Source: an uncultured delta proteobacterium (lineage in GTDB: Bacteria; Myxococcota_A; Polyangia; Polyangiales; Polyangiaceae). Taken from it: a stretch of 54,895 nucleotides of DNA. The DNA is taken from positions 1-54,895 of the forward strand of contig CAITIQ010000047.1 of assembly GCA_903892415.1 (NCBI GenBank), in the 5' to 3' direction. How positions within the stretch are numbered: position 1 is the first letter of the stretch; each line of letters starts with the position of its first letter. The translations under genes and the position numbers were made by a program. Below the pieces are notes generated by a model. It had not been told where the DNA came from, made no database searches, and was given only the letters and a program-made list of their open reading frames with translations. Below are positions 26,001-33,968 of the stretch, in pieces.

Positions 26001-26910
26001 TCAGTGTGCCGACCGCCTACTTTCGGGCACTCCCTCGGGTTTGGCACATCGGGACCCACTACCTTCAGCTTGGCTTTTACGCGCACGTGCGTGGCGCGCG
26101 CTAGCTGCAGGTGACCCCGCAGCATACGGCACACTAATGAGGCACTCGGCCAACGCGTTTGGAGAGATAGGAGACCGCCGCAACTCCTGCGTTCAACAAG
26201 TAAACGAAGCCTACTCCGCCATTCGATTGGGCCGATGGGAGGAAGCAATCACTGAACTCAAGGCGGTTATCGAGGAAACTGCCCAACTGGGCATCGAGGC
26301 TGTGGCAGCGGTAGCGGAACACAATCTCGGATACGCCTTGATGCAGGTCGGGGAGCTAACGGCTGCCGAGCATGTTGAAGGCCGCGCAATCGACGCCTTT
26401 GACCGACAGGGCGATCGCCGAATGCTAGCCGCAAGCCTGGCCTACCTTGCCCTCATCCACGCTGGACAACAGCGTTATGCCGAAGCCCAGGAGCGGGCTG
26501 AGCAAGCCCTGCTCGCAGCTCCAGCCAACTCACCGACTGAAGCGCTGAGCCTGTCTGTGATGGCATCCGTAGTCCTCGATACCATGGAGAAGCTCGGCCC
26601 TTCTGAGCAACGAGACGGCCTATCCGCACACGCGTGGGCGCTATCCGCGAGTCAGAAGGCTAGTGCTCTCCTCAACTGCTTCCTCGGAGTTGATGAGGGT
26701 GAGTTCTATATCCGTGCGGTGCACGTGAGGGCGACAGAAGCGGCCGGCGATATTGAGGCCGCGCGCGATCTTTGCCAGACCCTTAGCACCCGACTAAGCC
26801 TGGCAACATCGCTGCTACCGCGAAAGCACCGCCGCACATTCCTGACTCGGGTACCTGAAGCGAGGCTTTCAGTAGAACTCTGTCAACGACTTGGAACACC
26901 TCACCCCTAG
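23056..26910 (+). CDS. Giant serine/threonine kinase with AAA ATPase and TPR domains (kinase 1)
   Basis: A 1284-residue signalling protein. The kinase domain (about 7-262) has the Gly-rich loop IGAGGAGDV, Lys38 (VAVKEL), the catalytic HRDIKPGN with Asp125, DLG at 145-147 in place of DFG, and YMAPEQ. A cyclase-homology-like region (about 285-430; ARAALYVRYWLPES, MALGATADQTSLLAAH) lacks clear catalytic residues. An AAA/NACHT-like ATPase (about 448-750) has P-loop GSSGSGKSR and Walker B LLILVEDAQW. TPR repeats fill about 850-1284. Such proteins (PknK/MalT-like) are abundant in myxobacteria and link protein binding to phosphorylation. It is paralogous to the gene at 30058. It lies 7 bases after the esterase stop and converges with argB across 26 bases. 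Confidence 0.94.
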   Translation: MGRLIGGRFELIAAIGAGGAGDVYSATDLSSGAKVAVKELQRLGDQARFLRECSLLASLEVPSVVRYVAHGSLPKPWLAMEWVEGCTLSEFLRHHNLSAMESLKLVELLSSAVGELHAQGIIHRDIKPGNVILQNGEPLRPVLIDLGLARTGGPSLTQHGSLLGTVGYMAPEQARGSTDIDCRVDVFALGCLLFRCIAGAPPFSGEDTLATILRISLEHAPRLRSVCPNADVGIDQLCARLLSRDREERPKHAGEVAELIRQLLKAIERTEQVDLSDSRSNNTGERRFAFLILVQREGQVLDTPVGLSAALGKLGLQVQTLVDGSLIVVVTAELAADDLALRAARAALYVRYWLPESRSTITMGRMAPQGAMALGATADQTSLLAAHLSNEERAGVIAVDHPTARLLADRFVLRPRPWGALLVTQHAGASLGAGDMTGEFVGRATELQTLVDRCIKAANRCEGATFLIAGSSGSGKSRLARELLGALDHSSRAALSPLFDIWILQGDPLAAATPFSMLAPLLYVQAGIGRTERGPVARGKLGAFVSNTVPTSESERVSEFLAELLHLDDGPTVSQAVAAARRNATLMGDQVRRAVTDLFRGAASHRPLLILVEDAQWGDAATVALLHHAVRTLHDVALVVIGLTRPEGEAPFILGFKRTTTVLQLNSLGPSAAEQLVLNLLGAKASPKLVTSIVERAEGNPFFLEELVHSSQDGTEERLPRTIVSVVEGRLERLSPECRRVVRTASAFGETFWEAGLEAVLGRSEVRQELVEIEREGIIRRCARSRYPRVDQWRFRQRLLAEVSYDGLPGREKELTHAAIAQWLESVGEGDPTLLAEHLARAGQHAAAGRLYAVAAHLALEASDLARAVELVGKAVQAGAAGEDLGRLLADEAEALLWLGDNPRALNSANRAIAHLEDGTANWCRAAMIAVTAGARTNDRRNVDEIVAAVEKLAVVTGQPMEAERLILIAQTAIQSIFVGDLQCADRLLSGTPSGLAHRDPLPSAWLLRARAWRALAAGDPAAYGTLMRHSANAFGEIGDRRNSCVQQVNEAYSAIRLGRWEEAITELKAVIEETAQLGIEAVAAVAEHNLGYALMQVGELTAAEHVEGRAIDAFDRQGDRRMLAASLAYLALIHAGQQRYAEAQERAEQALLAAPANSPTEALSLSVMASVVLDTMEKLGPSEQRDGLSAHAWALSASQKASALLNCFLGVDEGEFYIRAVHVRATEAAGDIEAARDLCQTLSTRLSLATSLLPRKHRRTFLTRVPEARLSVELCQRLGTPHP

Positions 26911-26936
26911 TAGCTTGGTGCGAAGCCTCGGAGCGG

Positions 26937-27752
26937 CTACGCAACCACAACAGTCCCGATGCTACCTGGGATCGCAATCTCGCTACTTAGCTCTCCTTTG
27001 CTCAATCGACCAACTATGTGCACCTGCTTTGCCCCGGCAGATATCGCGGAGAAACACTCTTCAAGCTTTGGGATCATTCCCTCTTTGACCAGCCCAGACT
27101 GTATCAGCGCTTGCCCCTCTCCGATGGTCATACGAGCGATTCGACTCGAAGGGTCCTTCACATCCCGCAGGACGCCGCGCACGTCGGAAATAAGCACTAA
27201 GCTCGCGGCAGCCAAGGCGACGGCGACTTTGGTGGCGACGATGTCTGCATTGATATTATACACCTGGCCGTCACTCCCGCACCCAAGACAGGCGAGCACC
27301 GGCATCCGCCCCGCACCCAACAGCACCTCAAGCAATTCGGTGTCCACACTCACGACATCTCCAACGTAGCCTAAGTCCACTGGCTCGGGCCCCGCGCCGG
27401 AGTACACGCGAGGGGGCCGTCGCTCCGCCGCTATCAACATGTCGCTTGCGCCGTGAAGCCCTACCGGCTTGGCACCAACTTTGACCAATGCTGCGCACAG
27501 GTCCACGTTTAGCTTACCCGCGAGTACCATCTTCATGACGTCAAGCGTGGCAGCATCGGTCACGCGACGTCCGGCAATCTTGTGCGGAGTCTGGCCCAAG
27601 GCCTCCTGCAACTTCGTCGCTTGTGGGCCACCGCCGTGAGTAACCACCAAACGGGCGGTCCTTCCCAACTCTGCGAGGTCTGCTGTCAGTTGACTAAGCT
27701 CGGAGCTGGCGATGACTTCTCCGCCAAGCTTGACCACGATTGTTTGCTTCAT
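26937..27752 (-). CDS. argB: Acetylglutamate kinase
   Basis: Second step of arginine synthesis: ATP-dependent phosphorylation of N-acetylglutamate. The 271-residue protein has the amino-acid-kinase motifs VKLGGEV at the N-terminus, VTHGGGPQ, VYNINADIVA and LISDVRGVL, then the KEGMIPKLEE segment near residue 228. The ATG at 27752 shares its A with the argC TGA; a GTG one codon earlier would overlap by GTGA, so coupling holds either way. Length is normal. The N-terminus lacks the extra helix typical of arginine-inhibited hexameric forms, so feedback sensitivity may be limited (inference). Confidence 0.95.
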   Translation of the reverse strand: MKQTIVVKLGGEVIASSELSQLTADLAELGRTARLVVTHGGGPQATKLQEALGQTPHKIAGRRVTDAATLDVMKMVLAGKLNVDLCAALVKVGAKPVGLHGASDMLIAAERRPPRVYSGAGPEPVDLGYVGDVVSVDTELLEVLLGAGRMPVLACLGCGSDGQVYNINADIVATKVAVALAAASLVLISDVRGVLRDVKDPSSRIARMTIGEGQALIQSGLVKEGMIPKLEECFSAISAGAKQVHIVGRLSKGELSSEIAIPGSIGTVVVA

Positions 27753-28801
27753 CACGGAAAACCTCCGGAATCGCGAAGGGTGAGACCTTCATCGAGGCCA
27801 AGAACTATGTTCATATTCTGAATCCCCTGCCCAGCGCCACCCTTTATTAAGTTATCAATAGCAGTAAACACAGCTAAAGTCCGGAAACCGTCCTCCTTGG
27901 GACCGAGTTCGAAGCCGACCTCAGCATAGTTAGACCCAGCAACAGCGACAACCTCAGGCAGCCGGGACTTTGGCACACGGACGAAAGACTCGTCCCGATA
28001 TGCCTCGACAAACGCCTCCATTACCAAGTCCTTATCGACAGATGCGTCTACGAGGGTAAAGCTAGTAATAAATATTCCCCGGGACAGAGGGGCACTGACC
28101 GGAACAAAATGCAATTGCGTATCCGGTGCTCCGTGTGCCGCAAGTGATTCAAGAATCTCGGGCACGTGCTGATGCTTCAGTGGCTTGTAGGTCCTGAGAT
28201 TGACGGCGCGGATGGGGTGATGAGTACCCGCCTGAGGGGCAGCTCCACTACCGCTTGACCCGGTTATTCCCACCGTATCTACCACGTGCTTGAGTAGACT
28301 TTTCTTGGCAAGCGGCAACAGTCCAAGTTGAATTGCCGTGGCAAAGCACCCCGGCGAAGCCACCAATGAAGCCTCTCGAATCTGTGCGCGATTGAATTCA
28401 GGGAGGCCGTACACCGCACGCGCGAGGAGCTCGGGGTGAGGGTGCTTACCACCGTAGAATGCCTCGTAGCTCGCCACGTCTTTAAGTCGATAGTCGCCGG
28501 AAAGGTCCACAACCTTTGCGCCACTCTCGAGGATAGGGGGAACGGCCGCCGCGCTCACCTTGTGCGGCAGCCCGAGAAGAACCACGTCCATCCCGCGCGC
28601 TGCGTCCGCCGCGGATAGATTCTCGAAGCGCAGATCGGTCAGACCCTCAAGATGCGGGTGAGCATCAGCAAGAGATTGGCCTACGAAATCGATCGACGCC
28701 ACTCGGCATAGCTCCACTTCGGGGTGGAGAAGAAGCCTTCGAATCATCTCCGCTGCGCCGTAACCACTCCCACCCAATACAGCTGCTTTGTACCGTGCCA
28801 T
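27752..28801 (-). CDS. argC: N-acetyl-gamma-glutamyl-phosphate reductase
   Basis: Third step of arginine synthesis: NADPH-dependent reduction of N-acetylglutamyl phosphate. The 349-residue protein has the NADP-binding motif VLGGSGYGAAEMIRRLL, LPHKVSAA, VVDLSGDYRL, and the active-site Cys in SPGCFATA; a second motif GITGSSGSGAAP follows. Length is typical. It is upstream of and translationally coupled to argB. The 102-base gap to the divergent M20 peptidase gene must contain its promoter. No argJ, argD or argF is visible in the window. Confidence 0.95.
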   Translation of the reverse strand: MARYKAAVLGGSGYGAAEMIRRLLLHPEVELCRVASIDFVGQSLADAHPHLEGLTDLRFENLSAADAARGMDVVLLGLPHKVSAAAVPPILESGAKVVDLSGDYRLKDVASYEAFYGGKHPHPELLARAVYGLPEFNRAQIREASLVASPGCFATAIQLGLLPLAKKSLLKHVVDTVGITGSSGSGAAPQAGTHHPIRAVNLRTYKPLKHQHVPEILESLAAHGAPDTQLHFVPVSAPLSRGIFITSFTLVDASVDKDLVMEAFVEAYRDESFVRVPKSRLPEVVAVAGSNYAEVGFELGPKEDGFRTLAVFTAIDNLIKGGAGQGIQNMNIVLGLDEGLTLRDSGGFP

Positions 28802-28903
28802 GGCACCGTCTTAGCATTGCCCGCAACGAAGAGGTATGGACGAGGTTGAGGCTCTACTCATGAACCTTGCGCCTCTTGCAGCGGGACCAGCTAAACTCGA
28901 ACC

Positions 28904-30061
28904 ATGACGTCCGATGCCTCCCTCGCTGCGGCACTTTCGACCCGATTGGAGCCGATGTTAAACCTGCTTGAAGAGCTGGTTCGGCAGAACTCCCACACCG
29001 CCAACAAGGCCGGGGGGGACGCGGTGGGTCAACGACTCGCTTCCGAAGCACGTGCGATCGGGCTCAAGGTGAACTCACAACCCAGTCAACGATTTGCCGA
29101 CCATCTGGTGTTCTCGACGGCAGACGTTGGGCCAGGCTTCGTCGCGCTTGTAGGACATCTCGACACGGTGTTTCCGATCGGTACGTTTGACTGCTTCGAG
29201 CGCGACGGCGACCTGCTGCGGGGCCCAGGTGTGCTCGATATGAAGGGCGGCATTGTAGTTATGCTCGAGGCGCTGCGGAGCCTTTGCTCGGTTGAGGGGC
29301 TGCGGCCCAACGTAAAGGTGATTCTGGTGGGGGACGAGGAGGTTGGGTCACCCGAAGGGCGCGGCTTCATCGAGTTGCACGCACGCGGCGCTTCCGCCGC
29401 CCTGGTATTCGAGGCGGGACGGGCAGAGGATAAGATCATCACGCGCCGCAAGGGAACTGGCTCTTTAAGGGTCAGTGCGCAGGGACGTGCGGCGCATGCC
29501 GCCAATGGGCACAAGGATGGTGTGAATGCTATTAGCGCTATGGCGCACTTCGTCATAGCGGCTCAGGCCATCACTAACTACGAGCAGGGAACGACAGTTA
29601 ACGTCGGCACGATCAAAGGTGGTGAAGCGAAGAACACAGTCCCCGACTCGTGTGAAGCGGAGGTGGACTTTCGCTTCACCACAACAGTGGAGGCTGACAA
29701 TGCGGAACAGGCGTTGATCCGAGCGGCACGCGAAGCCGAGAGGCTTGTGCCTGGCTCCAAGGTGGTCGTAAGTGGCGGCAAAGGACGGCTCCCGCTCGAG
29801 CGAACGGAGGCAAGCGCCTCGCTCTTCGAGAAGTATGGATTAGAGGCCAAACGCGCGGGACTAGGTTGCGAGGAGTCTGGCTTGATCTCCGGCGGTTCGG
29901 ATGCCAGCACGACGTCGGGAATAGGGATCGCCTCGATCGATGGGCTCGGTCCGCGAGGCTCGGGCTTTCACACGAAGGATGAGAACATCGTAGTTTCAAG
30001 CCTCATCCCTAAGACTCTGGCGCTCGCAACCTTTCTCTCGCGCTATGCGGCTCAAACGTGA
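28904..30061 (+). CDS. M20-family metallopeptidase (CPG2/ArgE-like)
   Basis: A 385-residue M20 zinc peptidase. Metal and catalytic motifs are VGHLDTV (His85, Asp87), GVLDMKGG (Asp112), VGDEEVGS (catalytic Glu145 and bridging Glu146) and a C-terminal GFHTKDEN His. A dimerisation domain occupies about 185-300. Overall it resembles glutamate carboxypeptidase (CPG2)-type enzymes; the neighbouring argC-argB genes make an acetylornithine deacetylase (ArgE) role possible but not shown. There is no signal peptide, so it is probably cytoplasmic. Its TGA overlaps the GTG start of the second giant kinase (30058-30061), an unusual pairing. Confidence 0.9.
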   Translation: MTSDASLAAALSTRLEPMLNLLEELVRQNSHTANKAGGDAVGQRLASEARAIGLKVNSQPSQRFADHLVFSTADVGPGFVALVGHLDTVFPIGTFDCFERDGDLLRGPGVLDMKGGIVVMLEALRSLCSVEGLRPNVKVILVGDEEVGSPEGRGFIELHARGASAALVFEAGRAEDKIITRRKGTGSLRVSAQGRAAHAANGHKDGVNAISAMAHFVIAAQAITNYEQGTTVNVGTIKGGEAKNTVPDSCEAEVDFRFTTTVEADNAEQALIRAAREAERLVPGSKVVVSGGKGRLPLERTEASASLFEKYGLEAKRAGLGCEESGLISGGSDASTTSGIGIASIDGLGPRGSGFHTKDENIVVSSLIPKTLALATFLSRYAAQT

Positions 30062-33000
30062 AGTTCCTCGAACCTGGCTTGACCCTAGTCGACAGGTTCG
30101 TTGTCGAGAGCTTCGTTGGGCGCGGTGGTATGAGCATCGTCTACCGGGCTCTCGACCGAGCCACCAATGCGCCGGTTGCACTCAAGTTCTTTAATGGCGG
30201 GGATGAGCAGGCGGTTGAGCGCTTTGATCGGGAGGCCAAACTGCTCGCCGGACTCTCCCATCCGGCCGTTGTTGAACATGTTGCGAGCGGGGTCTTTGAA
30301 GGTACGCGCTATCTCGCCATGGAGTGGTTGGAAGGCCAGGATCTTTCACAGACACTCACGAGAGGAACGCTCTCGCCCGTCGAGACCCTTGAGCTGGCGA
30401 CCGGGCTTGCTACTGCACTGGCGGCTGCGCATCGAGCTGGGGTGATTCATCGCGACATCAAGCCTGCCAACATCTTCCTCCAAGAGGGAAACCCTGCTCG
30501 CCCAAAGCTCTTGGACTTCGGCATCGCACGTTCCAACTCGAGCCCTCGACTAACAAAGCATGGCGAAGCGCTGGGAACCCCAGCCTATATGGCACCCGAG
30601 CAGGCACGCGGTGCGACTGTCACCAGCGCCGCAGACGTCTTCTCGCTTGGTTGCGTATTGTTTGAGTGCCTTGCAGGCAAGCCACCGTTCTGGGCCGAAC
30701 ACCCGTTGGCAGTGATGGCTAAAATATTATTAGAGGCAGCACCAAAGCTCTCTGACCGAGCCCCTTCGGTGCCGACGGCGCTCGTGCAGCTTGTCGAAGA
30801 TATGTTAGCCAAGGAGCCCGAAGCGCGTCCGCGGAACGGCTCAGCTGTCCTTGAGCGGTTGGAAGGCGCCCGCCGCGCTATGGGCCAACCACTAGGGGAG
30901 GCGCATTCACAGCCCTCGAGGGCACTCACGAACCACGAGCGCAAGCTGCTAAGCGTTCTATTCGTCGGGAACGTTCCCGAATCCACAGAGGAGCGGCAAC
31001 ATACGACTGAGGTTACGCAGGTATCTCCTGCGGATGGCCGAGAGAACGAGCTGTTCTATGCCGATGTGATGGCCCATGGTGGTTGGGCAGAGCGTCTGAT
31101 TGATGGAACGATTGTCGTCACGATCCCCGGCTCCGGCGTTCCAGTCGAGCAGGCCGCTCGCGCTGCTCGCTGCGCGCTAGCGGTCCGCAGGACGCTGCCC
31201 TCGAGCATCATCGTGCTGGTGACGGGACGAGCAGACGTCACCGGGGGCTTTCCGGTCGGTGAAGTAATCGAACGGGGGGTTCAGATGCTTCACGTTGCCC
31301 TAAATCAGGTAGTTGACCCCGGCGCAACGAGCAATCACGGAGTTCTAGTGGACGGCGTCACAGCCGGTCTGCTCGACCAGCGCTTCGATCTTGCAGCACG
31401 TCTCGGTAGTTTCCAAGTGCTTGCAGAGTCGCCGCTAATAGAACCAGGAACGCTGCTCGGGCGAGCCTCCACCTTCGTTGGACGAGAGCGTGAGTTCAAG
31501 CGAGTGTCAGATGTATTGGCTGCCACTACAGACCATTGCTGCTCACAAGCGTTACTCATCTCAGCAGCTGCGGGGGTGGGTAAATCACGACTATTGAGCG
31601 AGATGGTAGGCATGCTGGTCTCGCAAAGCAGGGCGACAGCCACTTGGGCGCGAGCGCACGCGGCGGATCGACACGTCCCCTTGAGACTCGCTGCCCGCCT
31701 TCTCTCGGTCTTGATAGGGCTGGTCGACAACGAATCTCAGGCGGCAATGCGGCAGCGGGTTCGCGCGCGCGTCGGGAGGAATCTCTCATTCAGCCACCTC
31801 GATCGGGTGGCCAGCTTTCTGGGAGAACTTCTTGGGGTGCGGTTCGACGACGAGGCGCATCCGCTGCTCGCAATCGTACGGAAAGACCCGCTTCGCCTTG
31901 GGGATCACATTCGAGCTGCTTTTAGCGACTTTTTAGAGGCGGAGCTCGATGCAGGACCGGTGGTCTTGGCAATAGACGACATCCACCATGCTGACCCCGC
32001 CTCGATTGCACTAGTGGACAGTGCGCTAAAGAGCTTCAATGGGAGACCGCTAGTTGTCATAGGCCTTGCCAGACCAGAACTCGAGACGGTGTTCCCGGAG
32101 TTGTGGCAAAGCCATTCGCTGTTAGTGCTGTCCCTACCGCCGCTCGCTCCTGAGGCAGCCCGTTCGCTTGTAGAGCAAGCCCTTGGGCAGGCTGACAGAG
32201 ACGCCGTTGAGCGCATTGTTGCTGAGGCTGGAGGTAACGTCCTGCATCTGGAGGAGCTGATTCGGGCCGTGCACGAGGGCCGTGGGGACAAACTGCCCGA
32301 GACAGTTATGGGCATGGTTCAAGTTCGTCTTGAAGCCCTACCTCCTCAAGCTCGAAGAGTACTCCGCGCCTGCTCAATCCTTGGGGACTCTTTCTCGCTC
32401 AGTGTTGTAAAAGCGCTCATTGGGGATCGTTCAAGCGATGTGGCGAATCATCTCGAGCGGATGGTTCGCTCCGAGCTCCTGACCGTAACAGCCCCGGCAA
32501 GTGCTGATGCGATCTTCAGCTTTCGCTCTGCGACGATTCGCGAAGCAGCATATGAAAGTTTGACGGAGGAGGACCGACGGCTGGGACATCGGTTGGCAGC
32601 AGACTGGCTTGAAGAACATGGCTCCACGCGAGAGGCGGTGTTGGTTGCCCACCACCGAGAGAAGGGCAGTCAAGGTGAGAAGGCAATAAGCTGGTACGCG
32701 CGCGCAGCGGAGGTTGCCCTCGAAGCGAATGACCTTGCAGCAGTAATCGAGCGCGCCAATCGTGGCCTTTCCCTGCGTGCAGAGGGAACTTTGCGCGGAA
32801 GGCTGTGCATCCTTTTGGCAGAAGCCCACCGCCACCTCGGAGAGAACACGCAACTCCACGCCCGATCGAACGAGGCCCTCGGGTTGTTGGTTCCCTTCAG
32901 TCCCACCTGGTGGATAGCCTATGCGAATAGCGTTCTCGCCTCTATTCGCTTAGGAAAAAGGGACTCAATCGAGGAATTGAGCGCCCTCCTCCAAACCACA

Positions 33001-33951
33001 ACCCTTCGTGACCTTCCCGCTGACGCGGCACGCGCAGCCCACTATTTTTTCTTTGGCGGCCGGGATGGCGCAGCGAACAGTATTTTGCAGGTTGCAATGC
33101 AGCACATTGGACCATTCGCAGAGGACCCAGCAAAGTGGGCATGGGGATATCGCGCGCACGCTACTCACGCACTCCTGACGGGCAACATTGGGGACTACCT
33201 CGCACAGCTTGACCTGTCCGTCACAGCGTTCGAGGCAGCCGGTGACTATCGAAATGTTGCGTCGGAAAAAGTCAATCTCGGCTTCGCCCATGCCGAACTT
33301 GGGCTCTATGAGGAGTCCCTAGCGATCCTGAAGACCGCGAGGAGCTTAGCGATCTCACTTCAGCTGCGGCATGTCGTGGGAGCCGCTGACTCAAACATAG
33401 GCGCAGCGCTTTCACGCCTGGGAAAGTTCGACCAGGCGCTACCTGTGTTTCACAGGACGAACACCGAGTTCGCAGCGCAGGGCAACAAGCGAATGGAGGG
33501 CAACACTCGCAACTATCTGGCGCGTGCGCTTCTACGATTGGGTCATTTCGCTGAAGCTGACGACGAAAGCAGGCGTGCAGTTGAGCTCTTGGAATCGGTT
33601 CCAACCCTTCAACCTTCTTCGAGAGCTACGCTCGCACGAGTTCTGCTCGCGAAAGGAGAACACCCAGAGGCACAGCGGCAAGCGGCAGTAGCACTGAGCG
33701 CGCTTGAAGAAACCGGGAAGCTTGACGAGGGTGAAGCCTATGTAAGGCTTGTTTACGCGGAGGTTGCGGCGGCAACAGGCAACCGCGAGCTTGCGTCCAG
33801 CGCTATCCATGTAGCAAGGGAAAGGCTTCTCGCACGTGCGAAGGCGATCCACCAGGACCACTGGCGGAAGGCCTTTCTGGAGCACGTTGAGGAGAACCGA
33901 CGAACATTGGACATCGCGAGAATGTTGCTAGGCCCACAAGCCCCGCACTAA
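30058..33951 (+). CDS. Giant serine/threonine kinase with AAA ATPase and TPR domains (kinase 2)
   Basis: A 1297-residue paralogue of kinase 1. The kinase domain (about 8-275) has GRGGMSIVY, Lys43 (VALKFF), HRDIKPAN with Asp133, an intact DFG (153-155) and YMAPEQ. A degenerate class III cyclase-like domain follows (about 300-460; KLLSVLFVG, ARCALAVRRTLPS, GRADVTGGFPVGEVIERG) with no obvious metal-binding Asp pair. The AAA module (about 470-760) has AAAGVGKSR and Walker B VVLAIDDIHHAD; TPR repeats fill about 880-1290. The GTG start overlaps the M20 stop, so kinase and peptidase are co-translated. Seventeen bases separate its end from the convergent oxidase gene. Likely a conformational signalling hub whose substrates are unknown. 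Confidence 0.94.
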   Translation: MKFLEPGLTLVDRFVVESFVGRGGMSIVYRALDRATNAPVALKFFNGGDEQAVERFDREAKLLAGLSHPAVVEHVASGVFEGTRYLAMEWLEGQDLSQTLTRGTLSPVETLELATGLATALAAAHRAGVIHRDIKPANIFLQEGNPARPKLLDFGIARSNSSPRLTKHGEALGTPAYMAPEQARGATVTSAADVFSLGCVLFECLAGKPPFWAEHPLAVMAKILLEAAPKLSDRAPSVPTALVQLVEDMLAKEPEARPRNGSAVLERLEGARRAMGQPLGEAHSQPSRALTNHERKLLSVLFVGNVPESTEERQHTTEVTQVSPADGRENELFYADVMAHGGWAERLIDGTIVVTIPGSGVPVEQAARAARCALAVRRTLPSSIIVLVTGRADVTGGFPVGEVIERGVQMLHVALNQVVDPGATSNHGVLVDGVTAGLLDQRFDLAARLGSFQVLAESPLIEPGTLLGRASTFVGREREFKRVSDVLAATTDHCCSQALLISAAAGVGKSRLLSEMVGMLVSQSRATATWARAHAADRHVPLRLAARLLSVLIGLVDNESQAAMRQRVRARVGRNLSFSHLDRVASFLGELLGVRFDDEAHPLLAIVRKDPLRLGDHIRAAFSDFLEAELDAGPVVLAIDDIHHADPASIALVDSALKSFNGRPLVVIGLARPELETVFPELWQSHSLLVLSLPPLAPEAARSLVEQALGQADRDAVERIVAEAGGNVLHLEELIRAVHEGRGDKLPETVMGMVQVRLEALPPQARRVLRACSILGDSFSLSVVKALIGDRSSDVANHLERMVRSELLTVTAPASADAIFSFRSATIREAAYESLTEEDRRLGHRLAADWLEEHGSTREAVLVAHHREKGSQGEKAISWYARAAEVALEANDLAAVIERANRGLSLRAEGTLRGRLCILLAEAHRHLGENTQLHARSNEALGLLVPFSPTWWIAYANSVLASIRLGKRDSIEELSALLQTTTLRDLPADAARAAHYFFFGGRDGAANSILQVAMQHIGPFAEDPAKWAWGYRAHATHALLTGNIGDYLAQLDLSVTAFEAAGDYRNVASEKVNLGFAHAELGLYEESLAILKTARSLAISLQLRHVVGAADSNIGAALSRLGKFDQALPVFHRTNTEFAAQGNKRMEGNTRNYLARALLRLGHFAEADDESRRAVELLESVPTLQPSSRATLARVLLAKGEHPEAQRQAAVALSALEETGKLDEGEAYVRLVYAEVAAATGNRELASSAIHVARERLLARAKAIHQDHWRKAFLEHVEENRRTLDIARMLLGPQAPH

Positions 33952-33968
33952 CGCGCAGACGCTGTTCG

